A DNA stretch of 64,000 nucleotides from Pseudoxanthomonas kalamensis DSM 18571 (GCF_010211745.1 NZ_PDWQ01000001.1:434001-498000); one strand, 5' to 3'. Counted from the stretch's first letter, positions 1-10,196 are shown. Numbers and translations are program-made. Notes: generated by a model not told the origin, from the sequence alone.

Positions 1-1011
1 GTCATCCGCCGACAGCGTCTCGCCATCGCCGGCGGCGGCGAGGATGGCGGCCAGCACATCGCCGGCTTCCACCGAAGGCAACTGATCGGGATCGCCGAGC
101 AGCACCAGCCGCGTGCCGGTGGCGACCGCATCGGCCAGCTTGGCCATCAGCGGCAGGTCGATCATCGAAGCTTCATCCACCACCACCACATCGAACGGCA
201 GCGGGTGGTCGGCGTGATGGCGGAAGCGCGGCGAATCCGGAATCGTGCCGAGCAGGCGATGCAGGGTAGTCCCGCTGCTCGGCAACGCCGCCAGCAGATC
301 GACATCCAGACCGACCGCGGCCAGCGACTGCACGGCCTGGCGCACGCTTTCGGCCATGCGCTCGGCGGCGCGGCCGGTAGGTGCGGCCAGGGCAATCCGC
401 GGCGGCGCGCAACCGGCGAGCTTTGCCTGCGCAATCAGCAGTGCCAGCAGGCGCGTGGTGGTGGTGGTCTTGCCGGTCCCGGGACCGCCGGTGACCAGCA
501 GCAGGGCGTGCTGCAGCGACAACGCCGCGGCGCGGGCCTGGCGATCGTCTTCCCCGTCCGCCTGCGGGAACAGCTGCGCGAACAACGGCGCCAGCGCGGC
601 GATGTCGCCACCATCGGGACGATAGGCGGCGATGCGTTGCAGGTCGGAGGCAAGCGCACGTTCGTATTCGCGGTAGCGGCGCAGGTAGAGCAGATCCCGT
701 TCCAGTACCAGCGGCACGTGTGAATCGGCGGCGGCGACGCTCTCCGGCGCGGCGACCCAGCGTGAGGCGGCGAGCTGTACGGCCCAGTCGGCCGGCGCGG
801 GCCAGTCGATCGCGGCATCGGTCCCGAGCAAAGCCTGCGGCTGCGCCAGCGGCAACCCGGCATGGCCCTTGGCAACCGCCAGCGATGCCAGTGCGGCGGC
901 GGCGAGGACGGTATCGGGCGTGCTCGGGTCCAGCCGGCGCAGGCTCTGCGCCAGTGCGTGATCCAGCGTGCGCAGGTGGCCGCTCTTGAACAGCGCGTCA
1001 AGCAGGCTCAT
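1..1011 (-). CDS. recD: RecBCD exodeoxyribonuclease V, alpha subunit RecD (3' part cut by window edge)
   Basis: RecD is the 5'-3' helicase motor of the RecBCD double-strand-break repair nuclease. About 337 codons are visible, against roughly 600 in the family, and the gene runs off the left edge. The start MSLLDALFKSGHL is fixed by an ATGA overlap with the recB stop. Translation shows a Walker A motif, GGPGTGKTT, near residue 175 and a Walker B-like DEASMIDLPL near residue 279, followed by LLGDPDQLPSVEAGD, typical of SF1B helicases. It is the last gene of a recC-recB-recD operon with 4-base overlaps, so translation is probably coupled. The C-terminal helicase motifs lie outside the window. 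Confidence 0.93.
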   Translation of the reverse strand, partial: MSLLDALFKSGHLRTLDHALAQSLRRLDPSTPDTVLAAAALASLAVAKGHAGLPLAQPQALLGTDAAIDWPAPADWAVQLAASRWVAAPESVAAADSHVPLVLERDLLYLRRYREYERALASDLQRIAAYRPDGGDIAALAPLFAQLFPQADGEDDRQARAAALSLQHALLLVTGGPGTGKTTTTTRLLALLIAQAKLAGCAPPRIALAAPTGRAAERMAESVRQAVQSLAAVGLDVDLLAALPSSGTTLHRLLGTIPDSPRFRHHADHPLPFDVVVVDEASMIDLPLMAKLADAVATGTRLVLLGDPDQLPSVEAGDVLAAILAAAGDGETLSADD

Positions 1012-4000
1012 GCGGCCGCCTCCTGTGTTGCGCCCGCGAACAGCACATCGAGCGCATGCACCAGCTCCGGCGCGAAGCGCTGTGCATGCACGCCGGGTGA
1101 GGGCTGTTTCGCCGGATCGAGGCCGCGGCAGAACAGGTAGCGGATGCCGCCGAAGTCGCGCGCGTAGTCGTATGCGGTGCCGAGGCGGAAACGCAGCCAG
1201 CGGTGTAGTGCCAGGGTGTAGATCAACGCTTGCAGGTCGTACTCGCTGTGCGCCATCGCCGCGGCCAGCGCCGGCGCGTCGTAGCGCGGCAAGCGGTTGG
1301 ACTTGTAGTCCAGCACGTACCAGCGCCCATCGCGCACGTAGGTCAGGTCGATCTTGCCGGTCATCAGGCCTTCCAGCCGCGAACGCAGTCCGAAGCCCTG
1401 CCGCGCACGCACCAGTCCGTGCGCGTGCAGCAGCGCGAGTAGTTCGGACACCGCGGTCGGCTTCAGCGCGAAATGGAACTCGATTTCGGCGCGGCGTTCG
1501 CTTGCACCCAGCACATGCAACGCGCCACCTTCCGGCAGGGAGATGGTTAGCGTACGCCCCACCAGCGAGGCGAGCAGAGACTGGCCGTCGTGCAAGTCGT
1601 CCTGCGCATAGCCTTGCTTGCGCAGCGCATCGAGCAGGACGGCCTGCTCACCGGCCGGCGCGGCCTCGCCCGGTCGCCAGCCGGCCCAGGCGGCGAAGTC
1701 AGCGTTCTCCAGCGCGTCATGCAGCGCGTTGCCGAAGCGGCTGCCTGCGAAGCGTGGGTCGTGCGCTTCGATGACGGCATCGGCCGGCGCTTCGAACTCG
1801 TCGAGCGATTGCATGGCTTCGTCCGCGGCGGCGCCGTCGGCTTCGGTCGCCGCGGCCTCGGTGACGTGGCCGGCGTCGGCATGCGCAAGCTGGGTGAAGC
1901 TGTAGACCCACCAATCGGCCGCGACGGGACGAGTGGCGATACGCGCCGGCAGCACGGCGTGCTCGCGCTCCGGCAGCAACCGGGGCAGTTGCGACGGGGT
2001 GGGCGCGGTGTCGATGACGATGCCGGCGTTACTGTCGGCGAGTGCGGCGGCATCGCGCAGCATCGGCGCCAGCGGCGACTGCGCATGGTTGTAGAACGGG
2101 CCGGTGGCCAACCACAGCGCATCACGGGCGCGGGTCAGGCCGACGTAGAGCAGGCGCGCATCCTCGGCGCGTTGCGCCGCGAGCCACTGCGTGCGCGCTT
2201 CGTCCCAGCCCGATGCAGCGACCTGCAGCTTCCAGTGCAGCGCGCGTCCGCCGTCGCCGGTGACGACAACGCACTGGCCGGGGTCGGGCGGCTTGCCGCC
2301 GATGCCGGCATACGGCAGGAACACCAGCGGGTATTCCAGGCCCTTGCTCTTGTGCAGGGTGACGATCTGTACACGGCAGGCGTCGGATTCCAGCCGTAAC
2401 TGTCGTGTGTCGTCATCCTCACCGCTGCCCGCGCCAGCGATGGCGTTCGCCAGCCAATCCACGAGTCCGCTCAGGCCGAGCGAACGCGCATCGGCTTCCT
2501 GCAAGTTCTCGGCCAGTTGCAGATAGTTGGTCAGGCGACGCTCGCCGTCGAACAGGCCGAGCAGGCGCGGCGCGTGCTCGGCGCACAGGTCGTTGACCAG
2601 CGCCAGCGGGCCGCCGCGCTGCAGGCGCTCGCGCCAGTCCTGCACGCGCAGATGCCAGTGACGCATCGCGTCGCCGTCGGTGTCGAGCGCGGCGATGCCG
2701 GCCGCGTCCACGCCCAGCAGCACGGTGGATAGTGCGGTACGCAGGTGGCCATCGTCCGCGCCCTGTGCCAGCATGCGCAGCAATGCATGCAGTTCGCGCG
2801 CCTCCGGCGTGGCGAACAGGCTGAGCTTGCCGGTGGCGACGGCAGCAATGCCGACTTCCGCCAGCGCCTGGCGGATGCGGGTGGCGTCGCGGTGCGTGCG
2901 CACCAGCACGGCGATGTCGCCGGGCTGCACGGGGCTGCCGTCGATGCTCGCCTTGCCGGCGCGCGCATCGGTCAACACGCGATGGATCGCGGCGACGCAG
3001 GCGACTGTGGCGAGTTCGCGCGAGGCACTCGCGTTCCATGGCTTCACCTTGCCGGCCGTGTCGGGTGGCGGCTGCGGCGTCTGCCACAGCGTCAGCGCGG
3101 GGGCGGGCGCGCCATCGTGCAGGTAATCGTGGTCGCTGCGGGTGCCGCCGGGCTGCACCTGGTGGAAACGGATGCGTTCGTCGACGAACGCCGTGTCGCC
3201 GGCTTGTGCGTACAGCGCCTCGATGGCGCGCAACAGCGACGGGCGCGAACGGAAGTTGTGCGACAGCGGCGGCGCGGCGACGGCCGTGTCCCTGGCCGCA
3301 AGATAGGTTTCGACATCGCCGCCGCGGAAGCCGTAGATGGCCTGCTTGGGGTCGCCAATGACGAACAGCGCCGGGGCGTCGCTGGCCACGCCGAACACGC
3401 GATCGAAGATGCGCCACTGCCGCGGATCGGTGTCCTGGAACTCGTCCACCAGCGCGATTCGGTACTGCTCGCGCAGGCGCCGTGCCAGCAGGTCGGCGTG
3501 CGGCCCGTCGAGCGCGTCGGCGACCCCGTCGATCAGGTCGTCGTAGCTCTGCACGCGCAACTGCCGCTTGCGTAGCGCCAGACGCGCACGGGCGTCGTCG
3601 CGCAGGCGGTGCAGCAGGGCGATGCGGCGGGCTTCGCGATAGGCCTCGACGCCGGCCTGTGCCTGCAGGTAGTCGTCCACGGCATCGCACAGCGGCGAAT
3701 CCGGGGTGCGGCCGGTGCCATCCTTGTTGGTCCTCAGCCGCAGCATTTCGCGCCGCAGCTGCGGCAGCTTTTCGTGCGCGAACGGCGCATCGGGGTCGCC
3801 TGCCGCGGCCCAGTCGCCCAGCGCATCGAACAGCACGACGATCCAGTCGGCCTTGTAGCTGCCGGCATGCAGCACCTTGTCATTCACTGCGGCGAGCAAG
3901 GCATCGCGGAAGTCCCGTCCGTGGACGTGGAACGCCGCCGCCAGCGCTTCGCCGGCAGCATGCAGCGCGGACGCCGGATCGGGCGGCAAGGTTCCCGCGA

Positions 4001-4625
4001 ACGCTGGCTGCAGGCGGTCTTCGCGCAGCAGCGGTGAAAGGTCGGCGGCCAGCGCGTTGGGACCGCCCTTCCATAGCGCCAGCAGGTCGTCGGCCGCTTC
4101 GTCCGCGGCGCCTTGCGCGCGCCACAGGTCGGCGGCAATCTGCTGCCGCAGCGGCGCATCATTGGCCAGCAGCTCCGGCGCCCCGAAGCCGTGCCCGCTT
4201 TCCAGCGCATGCTCGCGCAGCACCCGCGCGCAGAAACCGTGGATGGTAAACACCGACGCCAGGTCGATATCCTCGGCCGCCACGCGCAGGCGGCGACGCA
4301 GGGCATCGCGCGACTCGCCGCTGCGCGCGACATGGGCATCGAGGATGGCGCGTGTCAACGCCGCTTCCGGCGTCTCCTGGCCAGCTGCCGCATCGGCCAG
4401 CGACACGGCCAGCAGCAGGCGGGCGCGGATGCGCGCGCGCAATTCCTGGGTGGCTGCCTCGGTGAAGGTCACCGCCAGGATATGCTCGATGCGCAGGCCG
4501 CGCTCGACCACCAATCGCACGACCAGGGTGGCGAGGGCGAAGGTCTTGCCGGTGCCGGCCGAGGCTTCGATCGCCTGCACGCCGTCGAGCGGCAGCTCGA
4601 GGCAGGCGTCGCGCGCGACGTTCAT
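1008..4625 (-). CDS. recB: RecBCD exodeoxyribonuclease V, beta subunit RecB
   Basis: RecB is the 3'-5' helicase and nuclease subunit of RecBCD, which processes double-strand ends for RecA loading. The 1205-residue length matches the family (about 1180). The UvrD-type Walker A is EASAGTGKTF at residues 21-30. The Walker B region LVDEFQDTDPRQW lies near residue 395, followed by GDPKQAIYGFRGGD. The C-terminal nuclease domain shows KIDLTYV and VLDYKSN near residue 1105, the Asp and Lys of the PD-(D/E)xK-like site. The start overlaps the recC stop by 4 bases (ATGA) and the stop overlaps the recD start in the same way. Nothing looks broken. Confidence 0.96.
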   Translation of the reverse strand: MNVARDACLELPLDGVQAIEASAGTGKTFALATLVVRLVVERGLRIEHILAVTFTEAATQELRARIRARLLLAVSLADAAAGQETPEAALTRAILDAHVARSGESRDALRRRLRVAAEDIDLASVFTIHGFCARVLREHALESGHGFGAPELLANDAPLRQQIAADLWRAQGAADEAADDLLALWKGGPNALAADLSPLLREDRLQPAFAGTLPPDPASALHAAGEALAAAFHVHGRDFRDALLAAVNDKVLHAGSYKADWIVVLFDALGDWAAAGDPDAPFAHEKLPQLRREMLRLRTNKDGTGRTPDSPLCDAVDDYLQAQAGVEAYREARRIALLHRLRDDARARLALRKRQLRVQSYDDLIDGVADALDGPHADLLARRLREQYRIALVDEFQDTDPRQWRIFDRVFGVASDAPALFVIGDPKQAIYGFRGGDVETYLAARDTAVAAPPLSHNFRSRPSLLRAIEALYAQAGDTAFVDERIRFHQVQPGGTRSDHDYLHDGAPAPALTLWQTPQPPPDTAGKVKPWNASASRELATVACVAAIHRVLTDARAGKASIDGSPVQPGDIAVLVRTHRDATRIRQALAEVGIAAVATGKLSLFATPEARELHALLRMLAQGADDGHLRTALSTVLLGVDAAGIAALDTDGDAMRHWHLRVQDWRERLQRGGPLALVNDLCAEHAPRLLGLFDGERRLTNYLQLAENLQEADARSLGLSGLVDWLANAIAGAGSGEDDDTRQLRLESDACRVQIVTLHKSKGLEYPLVFLPYAGIGGKPPDPGQCVVVTGDGGRALHWKLQVAASGWDEARTQWLAAQRAEDARLLYVGLTRARDALWLATGPFYNHAQSPLAPMLRDAAALADSNAGIVIDTAPTPSQLPRLLPEREHAVLPARIATRPVAADWWVYSFTQLAHADAGHVTEAAATEADGAAADEAMQSLDEFEAPADAVIEAHDPRFAGSRFGNALHDALENADFAAWAGWRPGEAAPAGEQAVLLDALRKQGYAQDDLHDGQSLLASLVGRTLTISLPEGGALHVLGASERRAEIEFHFALKPTAVSELLALLHAHGLVRARQGFGLRSRLEGLMTGKIDLTYVRDGRWYVLDYKSNRLPRYDAPALAAAMAHSEYDLQALIYTLALHRWLRFRLGTAYDYARDFGGIRYLFCRGLDPAKQPSPGVHAQRFAPELVHALDVLFAGATQEAAA

Positions 4626-7600
4626 GCGGCGTCCTCCTCATCGACGGCAGCCGCCAGCGCGCGCAGGGCGGCTTCATCGGTGCCTGCGTAGGCCTCTCCG
4701 CGAGTGACGGCCAGATAGATCGCCATCGACAGATCCACGAAACGTAGCCGCAGCGTCTCGTCCTTGAACAGATCGCGGCCGCGCAGCGCCAGCCGCAGCG
4801 CTTCGTCTTCGCTTTCGCGCCAGCCGTGCTCACTGCCGAACCATTTTTTTGCGGCACGCGTCAGGCCCTTCTCCATATCCGGCGCCGCATTAAAGAAGTC
4901 CCAGCCGCTGTAGGGCGCGAACGGCAGTGGCTCGCGCAGGCCTTCGGTGCGCAATGCAAGCAGACGGCGCAACACCCCACGCGCCTGCTCCGCCTCCAGC
5001 GGTTCGCGCAGGTGCGGGCCGACCCCGGCCGCACCGCCATCGTGGAACTGCGCCAGCGGAAGCCCGACCCCGGCCGCGCTGGCAAGCAGCCAATCCAGTC
5101 CGTCGCGGATCGCGCTGTTGCCGTTCGGCGCGCCGATTCGCACGCGGGCAAGCCCGTGCGGATGCAGGTCGGCCAGGGTCCCGTGCAACGTCAGGCCATC
5201 CAGATCGATCTCGATACGGCGGCGCTCGGGTGCGGCATCGCGCCGCCAGTCGGCGAACGCGCGCGCATACGGCGGCGTCTCGGCGCGCAACGCCGCCAGC
5301 GTGCGCCGGCCCAGCGGACCGGAGGGTAGCAGGCCACGGGCACGCAGGACGGCGTACGTGGCCGCATCGCCATCGCCGCGCAGCACGGCCTGAAACACGG
5401 CCGCCTGCACCTCGCTGCGCGCACGTCCGCGGCCCGGCATCAGCAGGGGCTCGACGTCCTCGCCGGCATCGCCGATCTCGTCCAGCCGCAGACCCAGCCG
5501 CTGCCGCAGGAACTGCGCGGCGGGCGCGACGAGGAAACGGCGCAAGGCATCGATCGACAGCGACGGCGCCTGTTCGTCCGCCGCCGGCATCGCGCCGCCG
5601 GCGAACCACGGCGGCAGCGGCGTACGCGTTGCCGCCATATGGTCCGCGGCGGGATGCCACTGTTTGCGGTAGCTGAAACGTCGCGGCTCGTCGTCGCCGC
5701 CGAACGCGGCCGGTGCGAACGGCTGCAGCGGATGCTGCACGACGATGGCCTGCGCCGTGGCGGCCGGATCGGCGTGCTGCCGCGCCGCGGCGTCGATCAG
5801 TTCGCTGACCAGCACCGACGGTTCGCGCAAGCTGCCATCGCGTGGGTCGGCGCCGAGATAGCTCAGATAGAACACGTCCTGCGCGGCGGCGAACAGCTGC
5901 AGGAACAGGAAGCGATCGTCCTCGCGCAGCGAACGGTCACCGTGCCGGCGGCGCGCGGTGCCGAGTTCCGCGGTGAGCTTGCTGAGGCCGGCGGCGGGAT
6001 CGCGGCGCGGATAGTCGCCGTCGTTCATGCCGAGCACGCAGATCACGCGGAATGGCAGCAATCGCATCGGCACCATGCGGCCGAAGCTGATGCCGCCGGT
6101 CAGCAACGGCGCGCGGGTGTCGGCTTCGCCCAGCGCGGCGGCGAAATGCGCACGCACGACCTCGGCGGGAATGGTTTCGTCGTAGCCCGCCGTCTCCGCC
6201 TGCCTGGCGAAATCGTCGATCAGCGCGCGCAAACGGTCCAGCGCCCGTTGGCCGGCCGCTTGCAGTGGCGGCTTCGGCAGCAGCGCTGCCAGCAGGCCGA
6301 GCAGGCGTTCGCGCCACTGCGCGGGCGTGGCCGCCTCGCCCAGCACCTTCTGCTGGCGCGCCAGCACGCGCAAAAGACGGACCAGAGTGTCGAGCGCCTC
6401 GAGCGCGCTGCCTTCCAGCTGCGGCCATGGCGCGACGCCGGCGATGTCGGCGTCGCTGCCACTGGCATGGCCGAGCAGCAGGCGATCGAGCGCGAACTGC
6501 CAGGTGTAGGCATCGTCGTCGGGCGCGCCGTGTGCGGCGCGGTGCCCGGCCTCCAGACCCCAGCGCGCGCCGGCGGCCTGCAGCCAGGCGTGCAGGCGCT
6601 CGAACGCGGGCGCGTCGAGGCCGGCAGCTTCGGCAATCGGCGCACTGGCGAGCAGATCGAGAGTCTCGTTCAGGCCGAAGCGCGACACCGGCAGGTCGAG
6701 CAGGCGCACGAACACGTCGGCCAGCGGTTCGCCGGCCAGCGGGCTGGTATCGGCCAGCGAATACGGCAGGCGGTCGCCGTCGCCGGGCGCGCCGAACACC
6801 GCCTCCAGATAGGGCACGTAGGGGTCGATGTCCGGCGCCAGCACCGCGATCTCGCGCGGCTGCAGCGGCGGCTCGAAGCGCGGATCCTCGAGCAGGCCGC
6901 GCAGCTGGTCGTGCAGCACCTGCAGTTCGCGCAGGCGGGTGTGGCAGGCGTGCATCTGCAGGCTGGGATCGTCGCGGCGCAAGGCCGGCAGGCGCTCCAC
7001 CGGTTCGGCACGGCGATGGAACAGGTCCGACTGCAGCCGTCGCAACAGGCTGCCGTGCAGGGGACCGCCGCCCTCGCCCGGATCGGCGTCGCCACGCACA
7101 TCCAGCGCCGGATGCACCAGTTCGTAGCCGCCGATCACCGCCATGAAGTCGCGGCCGGCGGCGCCCCAGGCCTGCAGCAGGCGGTTGTCGGTGGCAGCGT
7201 CGTCGGCATTCGTTCCCGCGCGCTGGCGCTGTAGGTCGCCCCAGTAGTCCTTCACCGGCGACGGCACGTAGAAATGCAGCGTGCCCACCCGTGCCTGGGT
7301 GGCCAGCACGCGCAGCACGTCGGGCGAGACGTTGAGTGTGGCGAAGGCGAACAACCGCGGCGGCAGTCCTTGCGGCAATGGCTGGCCGATGGCCTCGAAG
7401 CGGTCGAGATACTGCTGGATACGGCGCGCGCGATAGCCGCGGCCGGCGGCAACCTGGCGCCAGAGGATCGCCTGCGGGTCGTCGGGGTCGGCGCCGCCTT
7501 CCCAGCGCAACAGCCAGTCACGACGCCAGGCCTGGTACTTCTCGAACACCCCGGCCAGTTCGCCGGCCAGCGACCACGGCTTGAGCGGATCGCCGCCGGC

Positions 7601-7981
7601 CAGCCAGACGGCGATCTGCGCCAGCGCCGGCCGCGCAAGCACGACCGGATCGGTCAGCGCCGCATACAGCCGCCAGCGCAGGGTCTCGGCGCCGAGTTCG
7701 TCGCCTTCGTTCGGGCCCGTCAGTCCGACGTTGGCCTTCAGCGCCCGGGCGACGAATTCGCCGGGGGTCAGGAATTCCAGGTTCGCAGCCACGCCGTGGC
7801 GCTCGGCCAGGGTCGCCTGCAGCCAGCGTCGCATCGCCGCCTGCGGGATCAGCACCGTGTCCGGCGCCAGCAGCGGCACGCCCGCGACCGGCGTGGCCAA
7901 CTCGGTGGCCAGCAAGCCGGCCAGCACATCCAGCGCATTGGAGTGATAGAGGCGGAAATCGGGCGCGGCGGCGGCATTCAT
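4622..7981 (-). CDS. recC: RecBCD exodeoxyribonuclease V, gamma subunit RecC
   Basis: RecC holds the RecBCD complex together and recognises Chi. The protein begins MNAAAAPDFRLYHSNALDVL, and FRLYHSNALDVLA is the usual RecC opening. An in-frame ATG 12 bases upstream (7993) would add MVRH; I chose 7981 because homologous starts lie close to the FxLYHSN motif. At about 1119 residues it matches E. coli RecC (1122). Internal markers include IAVLAPDIDPYVPYLEAVFG, ICVLGMNDGDYPR and the C-terminal YSGWDFFNAAP. It is the first gene of the recCBD operon and is divergent from the mla operon, with 140 bases between them. That gap holds several GTGCCGGA motifs but no promoter I can identify. Confidence 0.93.
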   Translation of the reverse strand: MNAAAAPDFRLYHSNALDVLAGLLATELATPVAGVPLLAPDTVLIPQAAMRRWLQATLAERHGVAANLEFLTPGEFVARALKANVGLTGPNEGDELGAETLRWRLYAALTDPVVLARPALAQIAVWLAGGDPLKPWSLAGELAGVFEKYQAWRRDWLLRWEGGADPDDPQAILWRQVAAGRGYRARRIQQYLDRFEAIGQPLPQGLPPRLFAFATLNVSPDVLRVLATQARVGTLHFYVPSPVKDYWGDLQRQRAGTNADDAATDNRLLQAWGAAGRDFMAVIGGYELVHPALDVRGDADPGEGGGPLHGSLLRRLQSDLFHRRAEPVERLPALRRDDPSLQMHACHTRLRELQVLHDQLRGLLEDPRFEPPLQPREIAVLAPDIDPYVPYLEAVFGAPGDGDRLPYSLADTSPLAGEPLADVFVRLLDLPVSRFGLNETLDLLASAPIAEAAGLDAPAFERLHAWLQAAGARWGLEAGHRAAHGAPDDDAYTWQFALDRLLLGHASGSDADIAGVAPWPQLEGSALEALDTLVRLLRVLARQQKVLGEAATPAQWRERLLGLLAALLPKPPLQAAGQRALDRLRALIDDFARQAETAGYDETIPAEVVRAHFAAALGEADTRAPLLTGGISFGRMVPMRLLPFRVICVLGMNDGDYPRRDPAAGLSKLTAELGTARRRHGDRSLREDDRFLFLQLFAAAQDVFYLSYLGADPRDGSLREPSVLVSELIDAAARQHADPAATAQAIVVQHPLQPFAPAAFGGDDEPRRFSYRKQWHPAADHMAATRTPLPPWFAGGAMPAADEQAPSLSIDALRRFLVAPAAQFLRQRLGLRLDEIGDAGEDVEPLLMPGRGRARSEVQAAVFQAVLRGDGDAATYAVLRARGLLPSGPLGRRTLAALRAETPPYARAFADWRRDAAPERRRIEIDLDGLTLHGTLADLHPHGLARVRIGAPNGNSAIRDGLDWLLASAAGVGLPLAQFHDGGAAGVGPHLREPLEAEQARGVLRRLLALRTEGLREPLPFAPYSGWDFFNAAPDMEKGLTRAAKKWFGSEHGWRESEDEALRLALRGRDLFKDETLRLRFVDLSMAIYLAVTRGEAYAGTDEAALRALAAAVDEEDAA

Positions 7982-8121
7982 GTGCCGGACCATTGTGCCG
8001 GAGCACGGTCGCGGCAGCCGAGACGTAGCGGGTCCGGCGCACGGTGCCGGATCGATGCAGGCGGGGTTCAGCCCTTGCCCCCGATCCTTGCCCGTTGCTT
8101 TTCCGTTAACCCGCCAGCCTC

Positions 8122-8913
8122 TTGCCGACCGCCCCCACCCCCGCCATCCACCTTGCCGGCCTGCGCCTGGATCGCGGCGCGCGCACGATCCTGCGCGATA
8201 TCGACCTGCTGGTGCCGCGCGGCAGCATCACCGCCGTACTCGGCCCCAGCGGTTGCGGCAAATCGACCCTGCTGTCGGCGCTGACCGGCGAGCTGAGACC
8301 GGCGGCGGGAACGCTGGAAGTGTTCGGCACGCCGGTCCCGCATCGCCAGCGCGAGCTGCTGGCACTGCGCAAGAGCATCGGCGTGCTGCTGCAGGGCAAC
8401 GGCCTGCTGACCGACCTGACCGTGGCCGAGAACGTCGCCCTGCCGCTGCGCACGCACACCCGGCTGGCCGAACCGCTGGTCCGCCGGCTGGTCGATTTCA
8501 AGCTCAACGCGGTCGGCCTGCGCACCGCCGCCGACCTGTATCCGCGCGAGCTGTCCGGCGGCATGGCCCGGCGGGTGGCGCTGGCCCGCGCGCTGGCGCT
8601 GGACCCGCCGCTGATGCTGTACGACGAACCGCTGACCGGGCTGGACCCGATCGCCAGCGGGGTGATCATGAGCCTGATCGAACGCCTCGGCCGCACCCTC
8701 GGGCTGACCAGCGTGATCGTCAGCCACCATGTCCGCGAAACCCTGCCGATCGCCGACCGGGTGCTGGTGCTGGCCAACGGCGGCATGGTGTTTTCCGGCA
8801 CCCCGGCCGAACTGGAAGCCAGCGACGACCTGCTGCTGCGGCAGTTCCTGCGCGGCGAGCCAGACGGACCGATTGCTTTCGACGGCGGCGCCGCGCGCCG
8901 GGAGGCGGCGTGA
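8122..8913 (+). CDS. mlaF: Phospholipid ABC transporter ATPase MlaF
   Basis: MlaF is the cytoplasmic ATPase of the MlaFEDB complex, which moves phospholipids between the inner membrane and the periplasmic carrier MlaC. The 263-residue protein has Walker A GPSGCGKST (about residues 41-49), signature ELSGGMARR, Walker B LMLYDEP and an H-loop at VIVSHHV. The start is TTG: an in-frame stop at 8107 leaves it as the only initiation codon before the conserved beta strand AIHLAGLRL, although no good ribosome binding site is visible. It is the first gene of mlaFEDCBA, and its stop overlaps the mlaE start (TGATG). Confidence 0.93.
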   Translation: MPTAPTPAIHLAGLRLDRGARTILRDIDLLVPRGSITAVLGPSGCGKSTLLSALTGELRPAAGTLEVFGTPVPHRQRELLALRKSIGVLLQGNGLLTDLTVAENVALPLRTHTRLAEPLVRRLVDFKLNAVGLRTAADLYPRELSGGMARRVALARALALDPPLMLYDEPLTGLDPIASGVIMSLIERLGRTLGLTSVIVSHHVRETLPIADRVLVLANGGMVFSGTPAELEASDDLLLRQFLRGEPDGPIAFDGGAARREAA

Positions 8914-9659
8914 TGGCCGGGTCCTCCAGCCTGCGCTCGCTCGGCGCCGCCGGCCTGTTCAGCCTGTCGGTGTTGCGGGCTTCGAAGCCGACGGCCGACT
9001 TTTTCGCCGAACTTGTGCGCGAAATCTACAAGATCGGTGCACGTTCGCTGCCGATCATCGCCGTAGGCGGCGCCTTCGTCGGCCTGGTCCTGACCCTGCA
9101 GGGCTATCGCACGCTGACCACCTTCGGCGCTGCGGACGCGCTGTCCACCCTGCTCGGGCTGTCGCTGTACCGCGAGCTGGGGCCGGTGCTGACCGCGCTG
9201 CTGTTCATCGGCCGCGCCGGCAGCTCGATCGCCGCCGAGCTGGGCCTGATGCGCGCCACCGACCAGATCAAGGCACTGGAACTGATGGCCATCGACCCGC
9301 TGGCCAAGGCGGTGGCGCCACGGTTCTGGGCGGCGGTGCTGACGGTGCCGCTGCTGACCGGCTTCTTCTGCAGCCTGGCGGTCAGCGCCGGCTGGTTCCA
9401 GGCGGTGCAGGTGCTGGGCCTGGACAACGGCACGTTCTGGTCGGCGCTGCAGAACAGCGTGGATTTCTGGGACGGCTTCGGCGTGGCCCTGCTGAAGTCG
9501 GCCGTGTTCGGCGGCACCTGCGCCTTGGTCGCCGCCTACGTCGGTTTCAACGCCGAACCGACCATCGAAGGCACCTCGGTGGCGACCACCCGCGCGGTGG
9601 TCAATGCTTCGCTGCTGGTGCTGATGTTCAACTTCATCCTGTCCGCCTTCCTGTTCTAG
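8913..9659 (+). CDS. mlaE: Phospholipid ABC transporter permease MlaE
   Basis: MlaE is the integral membrane permease of the Mla system. The 248-residue protein starts MAGSSSLRSLGAAGLFSLSV at an ATG overlapping the mlaF stop. The same frame is open far upstream, but that stretch is antisense-like and overlaps mlaF. Family markers include the hydrophobic segment around LPIIAVGGAFVGLVLTLQGY, the conserved RELGPVLTALLFIGRAGSSIAAELG followed by MRATDQIKALELM, and a final hydrophobic helix ending NFILSAFLF. Five or so membrane segments fit the MlaE/PF02405 fold. It lies between the ATPase and MlaD, as in most proteobacteria. Confidence 0.95.
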   Translation: MAGSSSLRSLGAAGLFSLSVLRASKPTADFFAELVREIYKIGARSLPIIAVGGAFVGLVLTLQGYRTLTTFGAADALSTLLGLSLYRELGPVLTALLFIGRAGSSIAAELGLMRATDQIKALELMAIDPLAKAVAPRFWAAVLTVPLLTGFFCSLAVSAGWFQAVQVLGLDNGTFWSALQNSVDFWDGFGVALLKSAVFGGTCALVAAYVGFNAEPTIEGTSVATTRAVVNASLLVLMFNFILSAFLF

Positions 9660-9668
9660 GAGCCGATC

Positions 9669-10196
9669 ATGTCCCTCCGCGGCCCCCGTCTCGAATTCGC
9701 CGTCGGCGCCTTCCTGCTGCTGGCACTGGCTTCCCTGCTGGTGCTGGCCTTCGCCTCGACCAACCGCAACTTCAGCCTGGGCGGCAACAGCTATCCGCTG
9801 ACCGCGCGCTTCACCAACCTCGGCCAGCTGCGCCTGCAGGCGCCGGTCAAGATCGGCGGGGTGACGGTGGGGCGGGTGGCCGACATCCAGCTCGACCCGG
9901 TGCGTTTCGAATCCATCGTCACCCTGGACATCGAGCACAAGTTCGCCGACCTGCCGGCCGACACCTCGGCCGGGATCTACACCAGCGGCCTGCTGGGCGA
10001 AAACTACATCGGCCTGTCGCCAGGCGGCGACCCGGAAGTGCTGAAGGCCGGCGACGAGATCGCCTTCACCCAGCCGGCCGTGGACCTGCTGCAGATGGCC
10101 GGCAAGTACCTGTTCAGCGGCGGCGGGAATAATGCGGGGGGCAATCCGGCCCCGGCGCCGGATGACGCCCCCCCCGCCCCGGAGGCCACCCCATGA
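9669..10196 (+). CDS. mlaD: Outer-membrane lipid asymmetry protein MlaD (MCE domain)
   Basis: MlaD is an inner-membrane-anchored periplasmic MCE protein that forms the hexameric lipid channel on the MlaFE core. The 175-residue protein has one N-terminal membrane helix (about residues 10-29, FAVGAFLLLALASLLVLAFA). The MCE domain follows: YPLTARFTNLGQLRLQAPVKIGGVTVGRV, then TSAGIYTSGLLGENYIGLSPGGD. A GGAG ribosome binding site precedes the ATG. The Pro/Ala-rich tail after GGGNNAGGNPAP is typical of xanthomonad copies and probably disordered. The stop overlaps the mlaC start (ATGA). Confidence 0.94.
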   Translation: MSLRGPRLEFAVGAFLLLALASLLVLAFASTNRNFSLGGNSYPLTARFTNLGQLRLQAPVKIGGVTVGRVADIQLDPVRFESIVTLDIEHKFADLPADTSAGIYTSGLLGENYIGLSPGGDPEVLKAGDEIAFTQPAVDLLQMAGKYLFSGGGNNAGGNPAPAPDDAPPAPEATP